Shown: in pieces, positions 11,411-21,334 of the stretch
Numbering within the stretch: position 1 is the first letter of the stretch
How the letters are laid out: each line of letters starts with the position of its first letter
DNA from: JAAXGX01 sp965221595
Lineage (GTDB): Bacteria > Acidobacteriota > Vicinamibacteria > Vicinamibacterales > UBA8438
Length of the DNA: 64,000 nt
Reading direction: 5' to 3'
Assembly (NCBI GenBank): GCA_965221595.1
Contig: OZ244900.1
Location: forward strand, 3,472,001 to 3,536,000
Program-made: the position numbers and the translations under genes
The notes under the pieces: generated by a model
Told to the model about the DNA's origin: nothing
Databases searched by the model: none
The model's input: the letters and a program-made list of their open reading frames with translations, nothing else

Positions 11411-13015
11411 ATGCAGCGCCGCTTCGTCGTGCGCGGCGTCGTGTCGGTGGCGGGCGCAGCACTGCTCGCCGCCGCGGCCGGCGGCGCGTCGTCCCCCGCT
11501 GCCGGTGCAGCCCGGACGGCCACGCCGTGCGAGCGGCTGGCCGCGCTCGAGCTGCCGGACACCACCATCACCGCCGCGGAGCCCGTGCCGGCGGGCCCGT
11601 TCGCCCCGCCCGGCGGCGGGGCGCCGCTGGACGTGCCCGCGTTCTGCCGCGTGGCCGGCCGCACGGCGCCCGCCATCCACTTCGAAGTCTGGCTGCCGCG
11701 GGCGGGCTGGAACGGGAAGTTCCAGGGCATCGGCAACGGGGGCATGGCCGGCTCGCTGCGTTACGACCGGCTGGCCGCCGCGTTGGCGCGCGGCTACGCC
11801 GCGGCCGCCACCGACACCGGTCACGTGACGGCGAACACGTTCGACGCCACGTGGGCCCTTGGGCGACCCGACCTCGTCGCCGACTTCGGCCACCGGGCGC
11901 TGCACCTGACGACCGTCAACGCCAAGGCGATCGTCGAGGCCTACTTCGGCACGCCACCCGCGTACTCCTACTACGTGGGGTGCTCCAAGGGCGGCCAGCA
12001 GGGGTTGATGGAGGCGCAGCGATATCCGGACGACTACGACGGGATCATCGCCGGCAACCCCGCCCACGACTGGACACGCTTCTATGCCGGCGCGCACCTC
12101 TGGTACGCACAGGCTACGCTGGCCGATCCCGCGAGCTACCTGCCGGCCGCCAAGCTGCCGCTGCTGGCCGGCGCGGTAAACGCGGCCTGCGACGCGCTCG
12201 ACGGCATCGCGGACGGCGTGCTCGACGACCCCCGCCGGTGCCGCTTCGACCCGGCCGAGCTGCAGTGCGCCGCCGGTCAGGACGACGCCTCGTGCCTCAC
12301 GCCCGGACAGGTGGACGCCGTGCGCGCCATCTGGTCCGGCAGCCGCAACCGGCGCGGGGAGCTGCTCTACCCCGGCCTGGTGCCGGGCGGCGAGGCCGCA
12401 CCCGGCGGCTGGGCGCGCTGGGTCACCGGCGATGCACCGTTCACCAGCCTGCACTGGCTCGCGGCGGAGGGCTTCTTCCGCCACATGGTGTTCGAAGACC
12501 CGGACTGGGACTTCCGGTCGTTCGACTACGACGAGGACCTGGCGTTCGCGCTCGAGAAGGTGGGCCGCGACCTCGACGCGGCGGACCCCGACCTGCGGCC
12601 GCTGCGCGACCGGGGCGGCAAGCTGATCGTCTACCACGGCTGGAGCGACGCCGACATCTCGCCGCTCGGCACGATCGACTACTACGAAGACGTCGTGTCG
12701 TTGATCGGCAGCGGCGACGATCGCGAGGTGGCCCTGACGCGCACCCGGGACTTCTTCCGCCTCTTCATGGCGCCCGGCATGGGCCACTGCCGGGGCGGCC
12801 CCGGCCCCGATCGGTTTGACGCGCTGACGGCCCTCGAGCGCTGGGTGGAGCAGGGCGAGGCCCCGGCCCGCATCGTGGCGTCACGCGTGAGGAACGGTGC
12901 GGTCGACCGCACCCGGCCGCTCTGCCCGTATCCGGAGGTGGCCCGCTGGAACGGCCGCGGCAGCACCGACGACGCCGCGAACTTCGCCTGCGTGCTGCCG
13001 GCCGGGACCCGCTAG
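11411..13015 (+). CDS. Secreted tannase/feruloyl esterase-family protein
   Basis: This 534-residue esterase of the tannase/feruloyl-esterase family hydrolyses ester bonds of galloyl, feruloyl or similar aromatic esters. A signal peptide (VVSVAGAALLAAAAGG) starts the protein. The nucleophile elbow is GCSKGGQQ with Cys191-Ser192. The C-terminal catalytic histidine lies in MGHCRGG (His459-Cys460). The two cysteines would form the family's CS-D-HC disulfide that holds the triad together. ATG with GGAGGG about 7 bases upstream. Transcribed with the upstream CMD-like gene. The actual ester substrate is not determinable. Confidence 0.93.
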   Translation: MQRRFVVRGVVSVAGAALLAAAAGGASSPAAGAARTATPCERLAALELPDTTITAAEPVPAGPFAPPGGGAPLDVPAFCRVAGRTAPAIHFEVWLPRAGWNGKFQGIGNGGMAGSLRYDRLAAALARGYAAAATDTGHVTANTFDATWALGRPDLVADFGHRALHLTTVNAKAIVEAYFGTPPAYSYYVGCSKGGQQGLMEAQRYPDDYDGIIAGNPAHDWTRFYAGAHLWYAQATLADPASYLPAAKLPLLAGAVNAACDALDGIADGVLDDPRRCRFDPAELQCAAGQDDASCLTPGQVDAVRAIWSGSRNRRGELLYPGLVPGGEAAPGGWARWVTGDAPFTSLHWLAAEGFFRHMVFEDPDWDFRSFDYDEDLAFALEKVGRDLDAADPDLRPLRDRGGKLIVYHGWSDADISPLGTIDYYEDVVSLIGSGDDREVALTRTRDFFRLFMAPGMGHCRGGPGPDRFDALTALERWVEQGEAPARIVASRVRNGAVDRTRPLCPYPEVARWNGRGSTDDAANFACVLPAGTR

Positions 13016-13146
13016 CTAGCCAGTTAACGGGACGTCACGGCACGACAGTCGCCCGAGGCAACGACACGGGCTCGCCAGCAGTGAGCGCTCGTACGACAGA
13101 TTCCGGGTCGCGGTCGATCACCGTCGGGACACTAGGCTAGCTAGCC
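13011..13146. repeat. Direct repeat GCTAGCTAGCC flanking a short intergenic gap
   Basis: The 11-mer GCTAGCTAGCC occurs at 13011-13021 and 13136-13146, bracketing the 125-bp gap between two convergent genes. Each copy contains the stop codon of its neighbouring gene: TAG of the esterase on the plus strand, and TAG of the ankyrin gene on the minus strand. The longer string CTAGCTAGCCAG at 13012-13023 recurs at 41887-41898, again at a stop codon. I see nothing else in the gap: no hairpin plus T-run and no tRNA. Confidence 0.4.
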
Positions 13147-14760
13147 GGCGTCGGCCACCGCGCGGTCGGCGCGTTCCTGCACGGTGCCGGGCACCCCGAG
13201 CCGGGTGTCGGCGCCCAGTGTCGCGAGGAGCGCGGCCGTGTCCGGGAACGCCTGGAACTGGAACGACTGCTTGGAGCCCTCCGCGAGACGGAACGGCGTG
13301 CGGCCGCGGAAGTCCCGCGCGTCGATATCGGCTCCCTGCGTCACGAGGTACTCGACCACTTCGTTCAGGCCGCGAAACGCGGCGCCGTGCAGCGCCGTGA
13401 AGTCGGCCTCGTTCACCGCGTTGATGTCGGCGCCCGCTGCGAGCAGCAGCCTCACGGCCGCCTCTGCGCCGCGCGAGCGGGTGCCGCGCGTCTGGTTCGG
13501 CCGGAACGTCGAGCGGCCGAGCCCGGCCGCCGCCATGAACGGCGTGGTGCCGTCGTCTGTCGTCAGGTGCTGGTCGGCCCCGGCGGCCAGCAGCGCCTCG
13601 ATGACTGCCGCGCTGGCGTGGGCGTGGCTCTCGGCATCGGTCCCGTCAGCGCGCCGGTAGAATCCGCTGCTGGCCGCCTCGAAGGCCGCCACCCACAGCG
13701 GCGTGGCGCCGCGCAGATTGCCGGTGCCGCACGCGAACGGCTCGAAGGCCCCCTTCTTCGGGTAGCCGATGTACTCCATCAGCATGGCCGTGGTGGTGAC
13801 GCGCCGGTTCGGATCGGCGCCGCGGCTCAACAGCGCTGCGACCAGTGCCGGCCGGCGGTCGGCGGCGAGGCTCGCGCGACCGTTGTCACGCCGACCGCCC
13901 GACATGCGTCCGGCCCCGTGCCCGCGGTCCCAGTCGATCAACCAGCGGTCGACGACGCCCGCCGCCGCGTGCAGGGCCGAGACGCCCGCCATGGTGCCAT
14001 TGGGATCGGCACCCTGATCGAGCAGGAACCGCGCGAAGTCGTCGCGCCCGTGGACGATGGCGAACGGCAGCGCGTGCGTCCCGTCCGAGCCGACGCCGTC
14101 GATGTCGGCGCCGGCGGCGAGCAGCAGCCGGGCAGCCTCGATGTCGCCGTTGCGGGCGGCCGTCAGCAGCGGCGTCAGGCCCTTGGAGGTGGACACGTGC
14201 ACGTCGGCGCCGCTCTCGAGCAGCAGCTGCACGACCTCCGGGTGGGGCGCCGCCACTGCCCACATCAGGGCGGTGGCCGACAGCTCCACCGTCGCCGCAT
14301 TCACATCAGCCCCGTGCGCCAGCAGAGCCCGGACGATCGCTGCATCGCCCGTGCGGGCCGCCACCATCAGGGGCGTCAGGCCGCTGGTCTGCGCCGCGTC
14401 CGCAGCGGCGCCCGCGGCAAGCAACGTGCCGACCAGCTTCCTGCTCGCGTTCTCGGTGGCCCGGACGAGCGGCGTTACGCCGTGGTCGTCGGCCGCGTTG
14501 ACGTCGGCGCCCGCCGCCAGCAGCAGGGCAACGGCCTCGTGGTCGTCCCAGTGGGCGGCCCACAACAACGCCGTCGCGCCATCGGCGCGGCGCGCGTTGG
14601 CGTCGGCGCCAGCCTCGAGTTGCGCCCGCAGCGCCGCGAGATCCTGGCGGGCCGCAGCATCCACGAGCCGCGGCGCCGGGGCCGCCGCCGCCAGACTGGC
14701 CGCGGTTCCCGCCACTGCGATGAACACCGCCGCCGGCCGCCAACGGGTCACTGCAGCCAT
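13141..14760 (-). CDS. Exported ankyrin-repeat protein (paralogue 1)
   Basis: This 539-residue protein has a signal peptide (WRPAAVFIAVAGTAASLAAAA) and then a long ankyrin array. Repeats run from LVDAAARQDLAALRAQLEAG through consensus units such as GVTPLVRATENASRKLVGTL and ADFTALHGAAFRGLNEVVEYL. A non-ankyrin insertion of about 120 residues sits mid-protein (RGADPNRRVTTTAMLMEYIGY, ACGTGNLRGATPLW). The C-terminal tail LGADTRLGVPGTVQERADRA is shared with its two paralogues. Ankyrin repeats bind other proteins, and the signal peptide places this one outside the cytoplasm, which is unusual for bacterial ankyrins. The start is ATG at 14760 because GAGGG lies 8 bases upstream; a GTG at 14775 is the alternative. 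Confidence 0.9.
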   Translation of the reverse strand: MAAVTRWRPAAVFIAVAGTAASLAAAAPAPRLVDAAARQDLAALRAQLEAGADANARRADGATALLWAAHWDDHEAVALLLAAGADVNAADDHGVTPLVRATENASRKLVGTLLAAGAAADAAQTSGLTPLMVAARTGDAAIVRALLAHGADVNAATVELSATALMWAVAAPHPEVVQLLLESGADVHVSTSKGLTPLLTAARNGDIEAARLLLAAGADIDGVGSDGTHALPFAIVHGRDDFARFLLDQGADPNGTMAGVSALHAAAGVVDRWLIDWDRGHGAGRMSGGRRDNGRASLAADRRPALVAALLSRGADPNRRVTTTAMLMEYIGYPKKGAFEPFACGTGNLRGATPLWVAAFEAASSGFYRRADGTDAESHAHASAAVIEALLAAGADQHLTTDDGTTPFMAAAGLGRSTFRPNQTRGTRSRGAEAAVRLLLAAGADINAVNEADFTALHGAAFRGLNEVVEYLVTQGADIDARDFRGRTPFRLAEGSKQSFQFQAFPDTAALLATLGADTRLGVPGTVQERADRAVADAG

Positions 14761-14826
14761 CGTGCCATCCCTCACGCCGGCGGGGAATGCCGGCCAATGC
14801 TGTTCGTCAGAAGCCGGTGCCGGCGA

Positions 14827-16470
14827 TCAGGGCACCAGCACGTCGTCGGTCACCGCGCGGTCCGCCCGCTCCTGCACCGTGCCGGGCAGGCCGAGCCGGG
14901 TGTCGGCCCCCAGTTCTGCCAACAGCGCCGCCGTCTCGGGGAACGCCTGGAACTGGAACGACTGCTTCGAGCCTTCCGCGAGGCGGAACGGCGTGCGGCC
15001 GCGGTAGTCACGGACGTCGATGTCCGCGCCGTGTGCGACCAGGTAGTCCACCACCTCGTTGAGGCCGCGGAACGCCGCGCCGTGCAGCGCGGTGAAGTCC
15101 GCCTCGTTGACCGCGTTGATGTCGGCACCGGCCTCCAGCAGGACCCGCGTCGCCTCCTCGGCGCCGCGCGAACGCATGCCGCGCGTCCAGTTCGGCCGGA
15201 ACGTGGAGCGGCCGAGACCGGCCGCCACCATGAACGGGGTGGTGCCGTCATCGGTCGTGAGCGACTGGTCGGCACCCGCGTCGAGCAGCACCTGCACTAT
15301 CTCGGCGCTGCTCTCGACGCGATAGTTCTCCGAGCCGGCGGCACTGCTGCGGTACGCGCCCTCCGAGGCGGCGCCGAACGCCGCCACCCAGAGGGCCGTG
15401 GCGCCGCGCAGATCGCCGGTGCCGCACGCGAACCGCTCGAACGCCCCCTTCTTCGGATAGCCGATGTAGTTCATCAGCATGGCCGAGGTGGTGATGCGCC
15501 CGTTCGGGTCGGCACCGGCCGCCAGCAGCGCCTCGACGAGCGGCAGACGCTGTGTGGCCGTCAGATAGATCCGGCCGCCCCGGGAGCGGTAACGGCTGAC
15601 GTAGCGGGCGTCGCCGTGCCGCTGATCCCAGCCGGCGAGCCAGGTGTCGACGTTGCCCGCGGCGGCCGCCAGCGCGGGGATGCCGTCGATGCGGCTGTTC
15701 GGGTCGGCGCCGTTCTCCAACAGGAACAGCGCGAAGTCGTCGTGGCCGTCGACGACGGCGAACGGCAGCGGATAGGTCCCGTCCGCCCCGGGCCGGTTCA
15801 CGTCCGCACCGGCCGCCAGCAGCAGGCGCGCCGTCGCGATGTCGCCGTGCTGCGCCGCGGTCAACAGCGGCGTCATGCCCTTGGTGGTGGACGCCTCCAC
15901 GTCGGCGCCGCGCTCGAGGAGCGCTGTGACGATGGCGCGGTGGGGCGCAGCCACGGCCCACATCAGCGCCGTCGCACCCTCCTCGGCGGTTGCCGCGTTG
16001 ACGTCGGCCCCGTGCTCGAGGAGCGCGTGGACGATCTCGACGCTCCCGGTATGCGACGCCACCATCAGCGGCGTCAGGCCGCTGCGCTGCGCGATGTCGG
16101 CATCCGCGCCCGCAGCCAGCAGCAGGTCTACCAGCGCCAGGCTCGCGTTCTCGGCGGCGCGCGCCAGCGGGGTGACGCCGTGGTCGTCGCCGGCGTTCGG
16201 ATCGGCGGCTGCGGCCAGCAGCAGTTCGGCCGTCTCGACATCGTCCCAGTGCGCCGCCCAGAGCAGGGCGGTCACCCCGTCCGCCCTGCGGGCAGCGACG
16301 TCGACGCCCTCGGCGATCAACGCTCGCACCGCCGCCGTATCCTGCCGTGCGGCCGCGTCGACCAGCCGTAGGTCGGGCGCCTCCGCCGCAGCCAGGCTGG
16401 CCGCCGTGACCAGCATGCCTGCCGAAACGCCGCCAAGTGCCGCCTGCCGAATACCTGTGAACTTCACCAT
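14827..16470 (-). CDS. Exported ankyrin-repeat protein (paralogue 2)
   Basis: This 547-residue paralogue of the proteins at 13141-14760 and 17076-18731 has the same domain plan: signal peptide (GVSAGMLVTAASLAAAEAPD), N-terminal ankyrins opening LRLVDAAARQDTAAVRALI, mid-protein insertion with TSAMLMNYIGYPKKGAFERF, more ankyrins, and the shared tail LGADTRLGLPGTVQERADRA. The start is ATG at 16470 with an excellent AAGGAGG ribosome site 4 bases upstream; longer forms have no such site. It is the third gene of a four-gene minus-strand run (ankyrin, cytochrome, ankyrin, ankyrin). The partners are unknown. Confidence 0.92.
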   Translation of the reverse strand: MVKFTGIRQAALGGVSAGMLVTAASLAAAEAPDLRLVDAAARQDTAAVRALIAEGVDVAARRADGVTALLWAAHWDDVETAELLLAAAADPNAGDDHGVTPLARAAENASLALVDLLLAAGADADIAQRSGLTPLMVASHTGSVEIVHALLEHGADVNAATAEEGATALMWAVAAPHRAIVTALLERGADVEASTTKGMTPLLTAAQHGDIATARLLLAAGADVNRPGADGTYPLPFAVVDGHDDFALFLLENGADPNSRIDGIPALAAAAGNVDTWLAGWDQRHGDARYVSRYRSRGGRIYLTATQRLPLVEALLAAGADPNGRITTSAMLMNYIGYPKKGAFERFACGTGDLRGATALWVAAFGAASEGAYRSSAAGSENYRVESSAEIVQVLLDAGADQSLTTDDGTTPFMVAAGLGRSTFRPNWTRGMRSRGAEEATRVLLEAGADINAVNEADFTALHGAAFRGLNEVVDYLVAHGADIDVRDYRGRTPFRLAEGSKQSFQFQAFPETAALLAELGADTRLGLPGTVQERADRAVTDDVLVP

Positions 16471-16604
16471 GCGCCTCCTTGACCGGCCAATCGTGGACTT
16501 GCGGCGCCGCCCGGCGCCCGACCGGGCCTGGCGGAGCCCGCGCCGTTCGACGGCACGGACGCCGGGGCTGCCGGCAACCGTATCTCGCAACGCAACGGCG
16601 CGGC

Positions 16605-17045
<441 letters not shown>

Positions 17046-17075
17046 CGTTTGGAATCCAGCTTCTTCTGCTTCGGG

Positions 17076-18731
17076 TCACGGAACCTGCGTGTCTGCCACA
17101 GCCCGGTCGGCGCGCTCCTGCACCGTGCCGGGCACACCGAGCCGCGTATCGGCGCCCAGCGCGGCCAGCAGCGCCGCCGTCTCGGGAAACGCCTGGAATT
17201 GGAACGACTGCTTCGAGCCCTCGGCCAGCCGGTACGCCGTCCGGCCGCGGTAGTCGCGGGCGTCGATGTCCGCGCCGCGGGCCACGAGGTACTCCACCAC
17301 TTCGTTCAGACCGCGGTAGGCCGCGCCGTGCAAGGCAGTGAAGTCCGCCTCGTTGACTGCGTCGATGTCAGCCCCCGCCTCCAGCAGCACCCGGACCGCC
17401 GCCTCGGCACCGCGCGAGCGGAGGCCGCGCGTCAGGTTCGGCCGGAAGGTGCACTGGCCGAGGCCGGCGGCCGCCATCAACGGCGTCGTCCCGTCGTCGA
17501 TGGCGAGCGACGGATCGGCGCCGGCAGCGAGCAGCCTCGTAATGATCGCCGCGTGATGTTTCGCGTTCTCGCTGTCGACGGCCGCGGGCACCGGCACGTA
17601 GCCCTGGCCGTTGGCGTGGTGCGCCGCCACCCACAGCGGCGTAGCGCCGCGCAGATCGCCGGTGCCGCACGAGAACGACTCGAAGGCGCCCTTGGTGGGG
17701 TGGCCAATGTAGTTCATCAGCATGGCCGACGTGGTGATCCGCACATCGGGGTCGGCGCCGGCCGCCAGCAACGCCTCCACGATCGGCAGGCGCTGGGCCG
17801 GCGTGAGATAGATCCGGCCGCCTCCGGCGCGCTCGCGGACGGCGTACTGGGCACCGCCATGCTCGCGGTCCCAGTGGAAGGTCCAGGCATCGGTGTCGCC
17901 GGCGGCCGCGGCCAGCGCGGGGATACCGCCGATCGTCTGGTTCGGGTCGGCACCCTGCTCGATCAGGAACAGCGCGAAGTCGTCGTGACCATCGACGATG
18001 GCGAACGGCAACGGATAGGTCCCGTCCGCGCCCGGCTGGTTCACGTCGGCCCCGGCGGAGATCAGCAGGCGCGCGGTCGGGATGTCGCCGCGCTGGGCCG
18101 CGGTCAGCAGCGGCGTCATGCCCTTGGTCGTGGACACGCCGACGTCCGCACCGCCTTCCAACAGGCGCTCGACGATGATCCGGTGCGGCGCCGCGACGGC
18201 CCACATGAGGGCCGTGGCCCCGGTTGCGGTCGTCGCCGCGTTGACGTCGGCACCGTGCTCCAGCAACGCCCGGACCACTTCGACGCTGCCCGTCCGGGCC
18301 GCCACCATGAGTGCGGTCAGACCGCTGACCTGCACCGCGTCGGGGTCGGCACCGGCCGCCAGCAGCAGGTCGACCGTGCCGCTGCTGGCATTCTCGCTGG
18401 CCCGCATCAGCGGCGTCACGCCGTAGTCGTCGGCGGCATCGACGTCGGCGCCGGCAGTGAGCAGCAACGTGACGGTTTCCCGGTCGTCCCAATGCGCCGC
18501 CCACAGCAGCGCGGTCGCGCCGTCGGCGCGGCGCTGGTCGACATCGGCCCCCGCGCGCAGCAAGGCCCGGACTGCCGCCGTGTCCTGGCGCGCGGCGGCG
18601 TCGACCAGGTCTCCGGGTCCGGCGGCGGCTGGCAGAGCGGCGGCTAGGCCCCAGAGCACGGCCGCCAGGGCGGCGCGCAGCGCGCCTGCGGCGGCCGGGA
18701 TGCAACGCCTCGACTCGTCGAGAATCACCAT
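17076..18731 (-). CDS. Exported ankyrin-repeat protein (paralogue 3, operon head)
   Basis: This 551-residue protein is the first gene of the minus-strand ankyrin/cytochrome cluster. A hydrophobic segment (GALRAALAAVLWGLAAALPAAA) acts as signal peptide. Ankyrin units begin GDLVDAAARQDTAAVRALLR and continue through repeats such as DGATALLWAAHWDDRETVTL. The mid-protein insertion is shared with the paralogues (TSAMLMNYIGHPTKGAFESF), and the tail LGADTRLGVPGTVQERADRA ends the protein. The ATG at 18731 was chosen because a TATAAT box lies just upstream on the minus strand, so longer in-frame forms would begin before the transcript. AGGG about 10 bases upstream is the likely ribosome site. Confidence 0.88.
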   Translation of the reverse strand: MVILDESRRCIPAAAGALRAALAAVLWGLAAALPAAAGPGDLVDAAARQDTAAVRALLRAGADVDQRRADGATALLWAAHWDDRETVTLLLTAGADVDAADDYGVTPLMRASENASSGTVDLLLAAGADPDAVQVSGLTALMVAARTGSVEVVRALLEHGADVNAATTATGATALMWAVAAPHRIIVERLLEGGADVGVSTTKGMTPLLTAAQRGDIPTARLLISAGADVNQPGADGTYPLPFAIVDGHDDFALFLIEQGADPNQTIGGIPALAAAAGDTDAWTFHWDREHGGAQYAVRERAGGGRIYLTPAQRLPIVEALLAAGADPDVRITTSAMLMNYIGHPTKGAFESFSCGTGDLRGATPLWVAAHHANGQGYVPVPAAVDSENAKHHAAIITRLLAAGADPSLAIDDGTTPLMAAAGLGQCTFRPNLTRGLRSRGAEAAVRVLLEAGADIDAVNEADFTALHGAAYRGLNEVVEYLVARGADIDARDYRGRTAYRLAEGSKQSFQFQAFPETAALLAALGADTRLGVPGTVQERADRAVADTQVP

Positions 18732-18746
18732 GAGGTCGACCCTGGT

Positions 18747-18778
18747 ATTATACGCGGGGGTCCGCACCTCCTTCGCAA
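18747..18778 (-). promoter_or_regulatory. Candidate promoter of the ankyrin/cytochrome operon
   Basis: On the minus strand a perfect TATAAT (18752-18747) lies 15 bases before the ATG at 18731. A TTGCGA (18778-18773) sits 20 bases upstream of it, a long spacer, so the -35 assignment is weak. The gap 18732-18847 is a divergent promoter region that must also serve the DUF1592 gene on the plus strand, where TTGTGC (18787-18792) and TTAGAT (18811-18816, spacer 18) are candidate elements. Confidence 0.4.
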
Positions 18779-18847
18779 CGTTTTTCTTGTGCCCGCCGGG
18801 GCGCGGTCTGTTAGATAATGGAGACTCTGTCTCCGGGGTTGATGACC

Positions 18848-21292
18848 ATGTCAAGAATGCGCGGCACCACCATCGGCATCATCGCGCTCGCACTGGCGTG
18901 CCTCTGGCTGCCTCCGGCAAGCGCGCAGGGTACGGCTCCGGGCGTCTCCCAGGCAAGCAGCGAAGCGTCGGCGCCCTCGCGGGCGCTGCTCGACCGCTAC
19001 TGCGTCACATGCCACAACGAACGGCTGCAGACGGCCGGGCTGACGCTCGACGACGTCGACGTCAGCCAGGTGAGCATCCACGCCGAGGTACTCGAGAAGG
19101 TCGTGCGGAAGCTGCGCGCCGGCCAGATGCCGCCGGCGGGCCGCCCGCGGCCGGACGCCGCCACCGTGGACGCGTTCGCGACCGCGCTCGAGACGGCGCT
19201 CGACCGCGAGAGCGCGGCAATGCCCGATCCGGGGCGCGTTGCGTCCCGGCGCATGAACCGCGTGGAGTATGTCAATGCCATCGAGGATCTGCTGGCGCTG
19301 AGAGTGGACGGTACCGAGCTGCTGCCGAGCGACATGGCCGGCTTCGGATTCGACAACAACGCCGACGTGCTGGCCATGACGCCGTCGTTGATGACGCGCT
19401 ACATCGCAGCGGCCACCAAGGTCAGCCGCGCCGCGATCGGCAGTCTCGACAACCGGCCGATGATGCAGGTGTACACGGTCGGCTTCGAGGAACGGAATGT
19501 CCGGGCCAACGAAGACATGCCGTTCTCGACGATCGGCGGGCTGTCGCAGCGGCACATGTTCCCGCTCGACGGCGACTACGTGTTCGCGGTCCGCCTGAAG
19601 CGCAACGCCACCGTGGAGACCATCGAGGGCATCGAGGAGGACGAGCACGAGATCGAGCTGCGCGTCGACCACCGGCTGATCACGCGCTGGAAGATCGGCG
19701 GGCAGTACCCCGGCCCGGATCCCGGCGTGCTGATCGCGGTGCCCGAGGACGACATCGAGGGGCAGCGGCTCCATGAGTACCGGATGACGGCCGACGACGC
19801 GCTCGAGATCCGCGTGCCGATCGAGGCCGGCCAGCGGCTCGTTTCCGTGGCCTTCACCGACTCGGCTCCCTCGCCGCACGGCTTGCGGGGCGAGCCGGGC
19901 ATCGACAAGCTGTTCATTTCCGGGCCGTTCGAGGGCACGGTGCCGGACGACACGCCGAGCCGGCAGAAGATCTTCACCTGCCGGCCCGCGGACGACGCGT
20001 CGGCAGCGGAGCAGGAAGCCTGCGCGCGCGAGATCATCGGCACCCTCGCGCGGCGCGCGTACCGCCGGCCGGTCACCGCCGACGATGTCGACCCGCTCGT
20101 GGGCGTCTATCGCGACGGCGTCGTCGACCGTGACTTCGATTTCGGCATCGAGCGCGCCCTGGAGGCGCTCCTGTCGATGCCGGAGTTCCTGATGCGCGTC
20201 TATCAGGAGCCGGTCGACCTGGCGGGTGGCGAGCCGTACCGCCTGAGCGACTTGGAACTGGCCTCCCGGTTGTCGTTCTTCCTCTGGCGGTCAATTCCGG
20301 ACGACGAGCTGATCGACCTGGCGGCCGAGGGGCGGTTGAGCGAGCCGGATGTGCTCTCGACCCAGGTCCGCCGGATGCTGGCCGACGACCGCGCCACGCG
20401 GTTCATGGACGACTTCGTGGGCCAGTGGCTGCAGGTTCGCAACATCAACGAGCAGGCGCCCGACGGCGCCCTGTTCGCGCAGTTCAACGACACGCTGCGC
20501 AAGGCGATGGTCGAGGAGACACAGCTCTTCTTCGAGAGCCAGGTGCGCGCGGACCGTCCCATCCAGGAGCTGCTGACCGCCGACTACACCTACCTCAACG
20601 AACAGCTCGCCCGGCACTACGGCGTGCAGGACGTCTATGGCAGCCGTTTCCGCCAGGTTGCGTGGGACGACGACCGGCGGCACGGGCTGCTCGGCCACGC
20701 CAGCCTGCTCACCGTCACCTCCTATGCGAACCGCACCTCGGTGGTGCTGCGCGGCAAGTGGGTGCTCGAGACACTGCTCGGGTCGCCGCCGCCGCCGCCG
20801 CCGCCGAACGTGCCGCCGCTCGAGGAGGACGAAGCAGGCGCGGCGCCCACATCGCTGCGCGAGAAGATGGAGCAGCACCGGCGCAACCCGGTCTGCGCAT
20901 CCTGCCACACGGAGATGGACCAGCTCGGCTTCGCCATGGAGCATTTCGACGCCATCGGCCAGTGGCGCGAGACGGACCGCGGGGCGACCATCGACGCGAC
21001 GATCGAGTGGGCGGACCGCACCATCGACAGCCCGCGCGCGTTCCGGGAGGCGCTGGTTGCCAAGGGCGACGAGTTCGAGAAGACCGTCGTCGAAAAGCTC
21101 CTGATCTATGCACTCGGCCGTGGCGTGGACTACTACGACGCGCCGACCGTGCGCCGGATAGTGCGGGACCTGGACGCCGCGGGCTACCGCTGGTCGGCTC
21201 TCATCGAGGGTGTGGTGGCCAGCATGCCGTTCCAGATGCGCCGTGCGGCCGAGCTGCCGCCGGCTACCGCGGCTGACGACGCCGGGCTCTGA
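18848..21292 (+). CDS. Secreted DUF1592-family multi-domain heme-binding protein
   Basis: This protein of about 814 residues has the domain series DUF1587-DUF1595-DUF1592-DUF1588-DUF1585 typical of Planctomycetes and Acidobacteria. A signal peptide (GTTIGIIALALACLWLPPASA) precedes a cytochrome-like segment with YCVTCH (Cys52, Cys55, His56). RMNRVEYVNAIEDLL marks DUF1587, RRAYRRPVTADDVDPL DUF1595, LSDLELASRLSFFLWRSIPD DUF1592, and RTSVVLRGKWVLE with a proline linker DUF1588. A second heme-like CASCH (683-687) begins DUF1585. Function is unproven; the family is always paired with a DUF1552 protein, as here. The start could be 18818, 18842 or 18848; I prefer 18848 for spacing from CCGGGG. Confidence 0.9.
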   Translation: MSRMRGTTIGIIALALACLWLPPASAQGTAPGVSQASSEASAPSRALLDRYCVTCHNERLQTAGLTLDDVDVSQVSIHAEVLEKVVRKLRAGQMPPAGRPRPDAATVDAFATALETALDRESAAMPDPGRVASRRMNRVEYVNAIEDLLALRVDGTELLPSDMAGFGFDNNADVLAMTPSLMTRYIAAATKVSRAAIGSLDNRPMMQVYTVGFEERNVRANEDMPFSTIGGLSQRHMFPLDGDYVFAVRLKRNATVETIEGIEEDEHEIELRVDHRLITRWKIGGQYPGPDPGVLIAVPEDDIEGQRLHEYRMTADDALEIRVPIEAGQRLVSVAFTDSAPSPHGLRGEPGIDKLFISGPFEGTVPDDTPSRQKIFTCRPADDASAAEQEACAREIIGTLARRAYRRPVTADDVDPLVGVYRDGVVDRDFDFGIERALEALLSMPEFLMRVYQEPVDLAGGEPYRLSDLELASRLSFFLWRSIPDDELIDLAAEGRLSEPDVLSTQVRRMLADDRATRFMDDFVGQWLQVRNINEQAPDGALFAQFNDTLRKAMVEETQLFFESQVRADRPIQELLTADYTYLNEQLARHYGVQDVYGSRFRQVAWDDDRRHGLLGHASLLTVTSYANRTSVVLRGKWVLETLLGSPPPPPPPNVPPLEEDEAGAAPTSLREKMEQHRRNPVCASCHTEMDQLGFAMEHFDAIGQWRETDRGATIDATIEWADRTIDSPRAFREALVAKGDEFEKTVVEKLLIYALGRGVDYYDAPTVRRIVRDLDAAGYRWSALIEGVVASMPFQMRRAAELPPATAADDAGL

Positions 21293-21334
21293 ATCGGGCT
21301 TTGAATCCAACGCAGACGAGGGAGGTATCTGCCC

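Noticed and set aside
13387..16371. 994-codon plus-strand frame antisense to the ankyrin genes
   Set aside because: The apparent repeats are only the antisense of ankyrin repeats; it spans the gap between two real genes and has no start signal or plausible fold.
20787..20807. Trinucleotide tract (GCCGCC...) as a phase-variable repeat
   Set aside because: It encodes a proline linker common in DUF1588-containing proteins and unit changes would not shift the frame.
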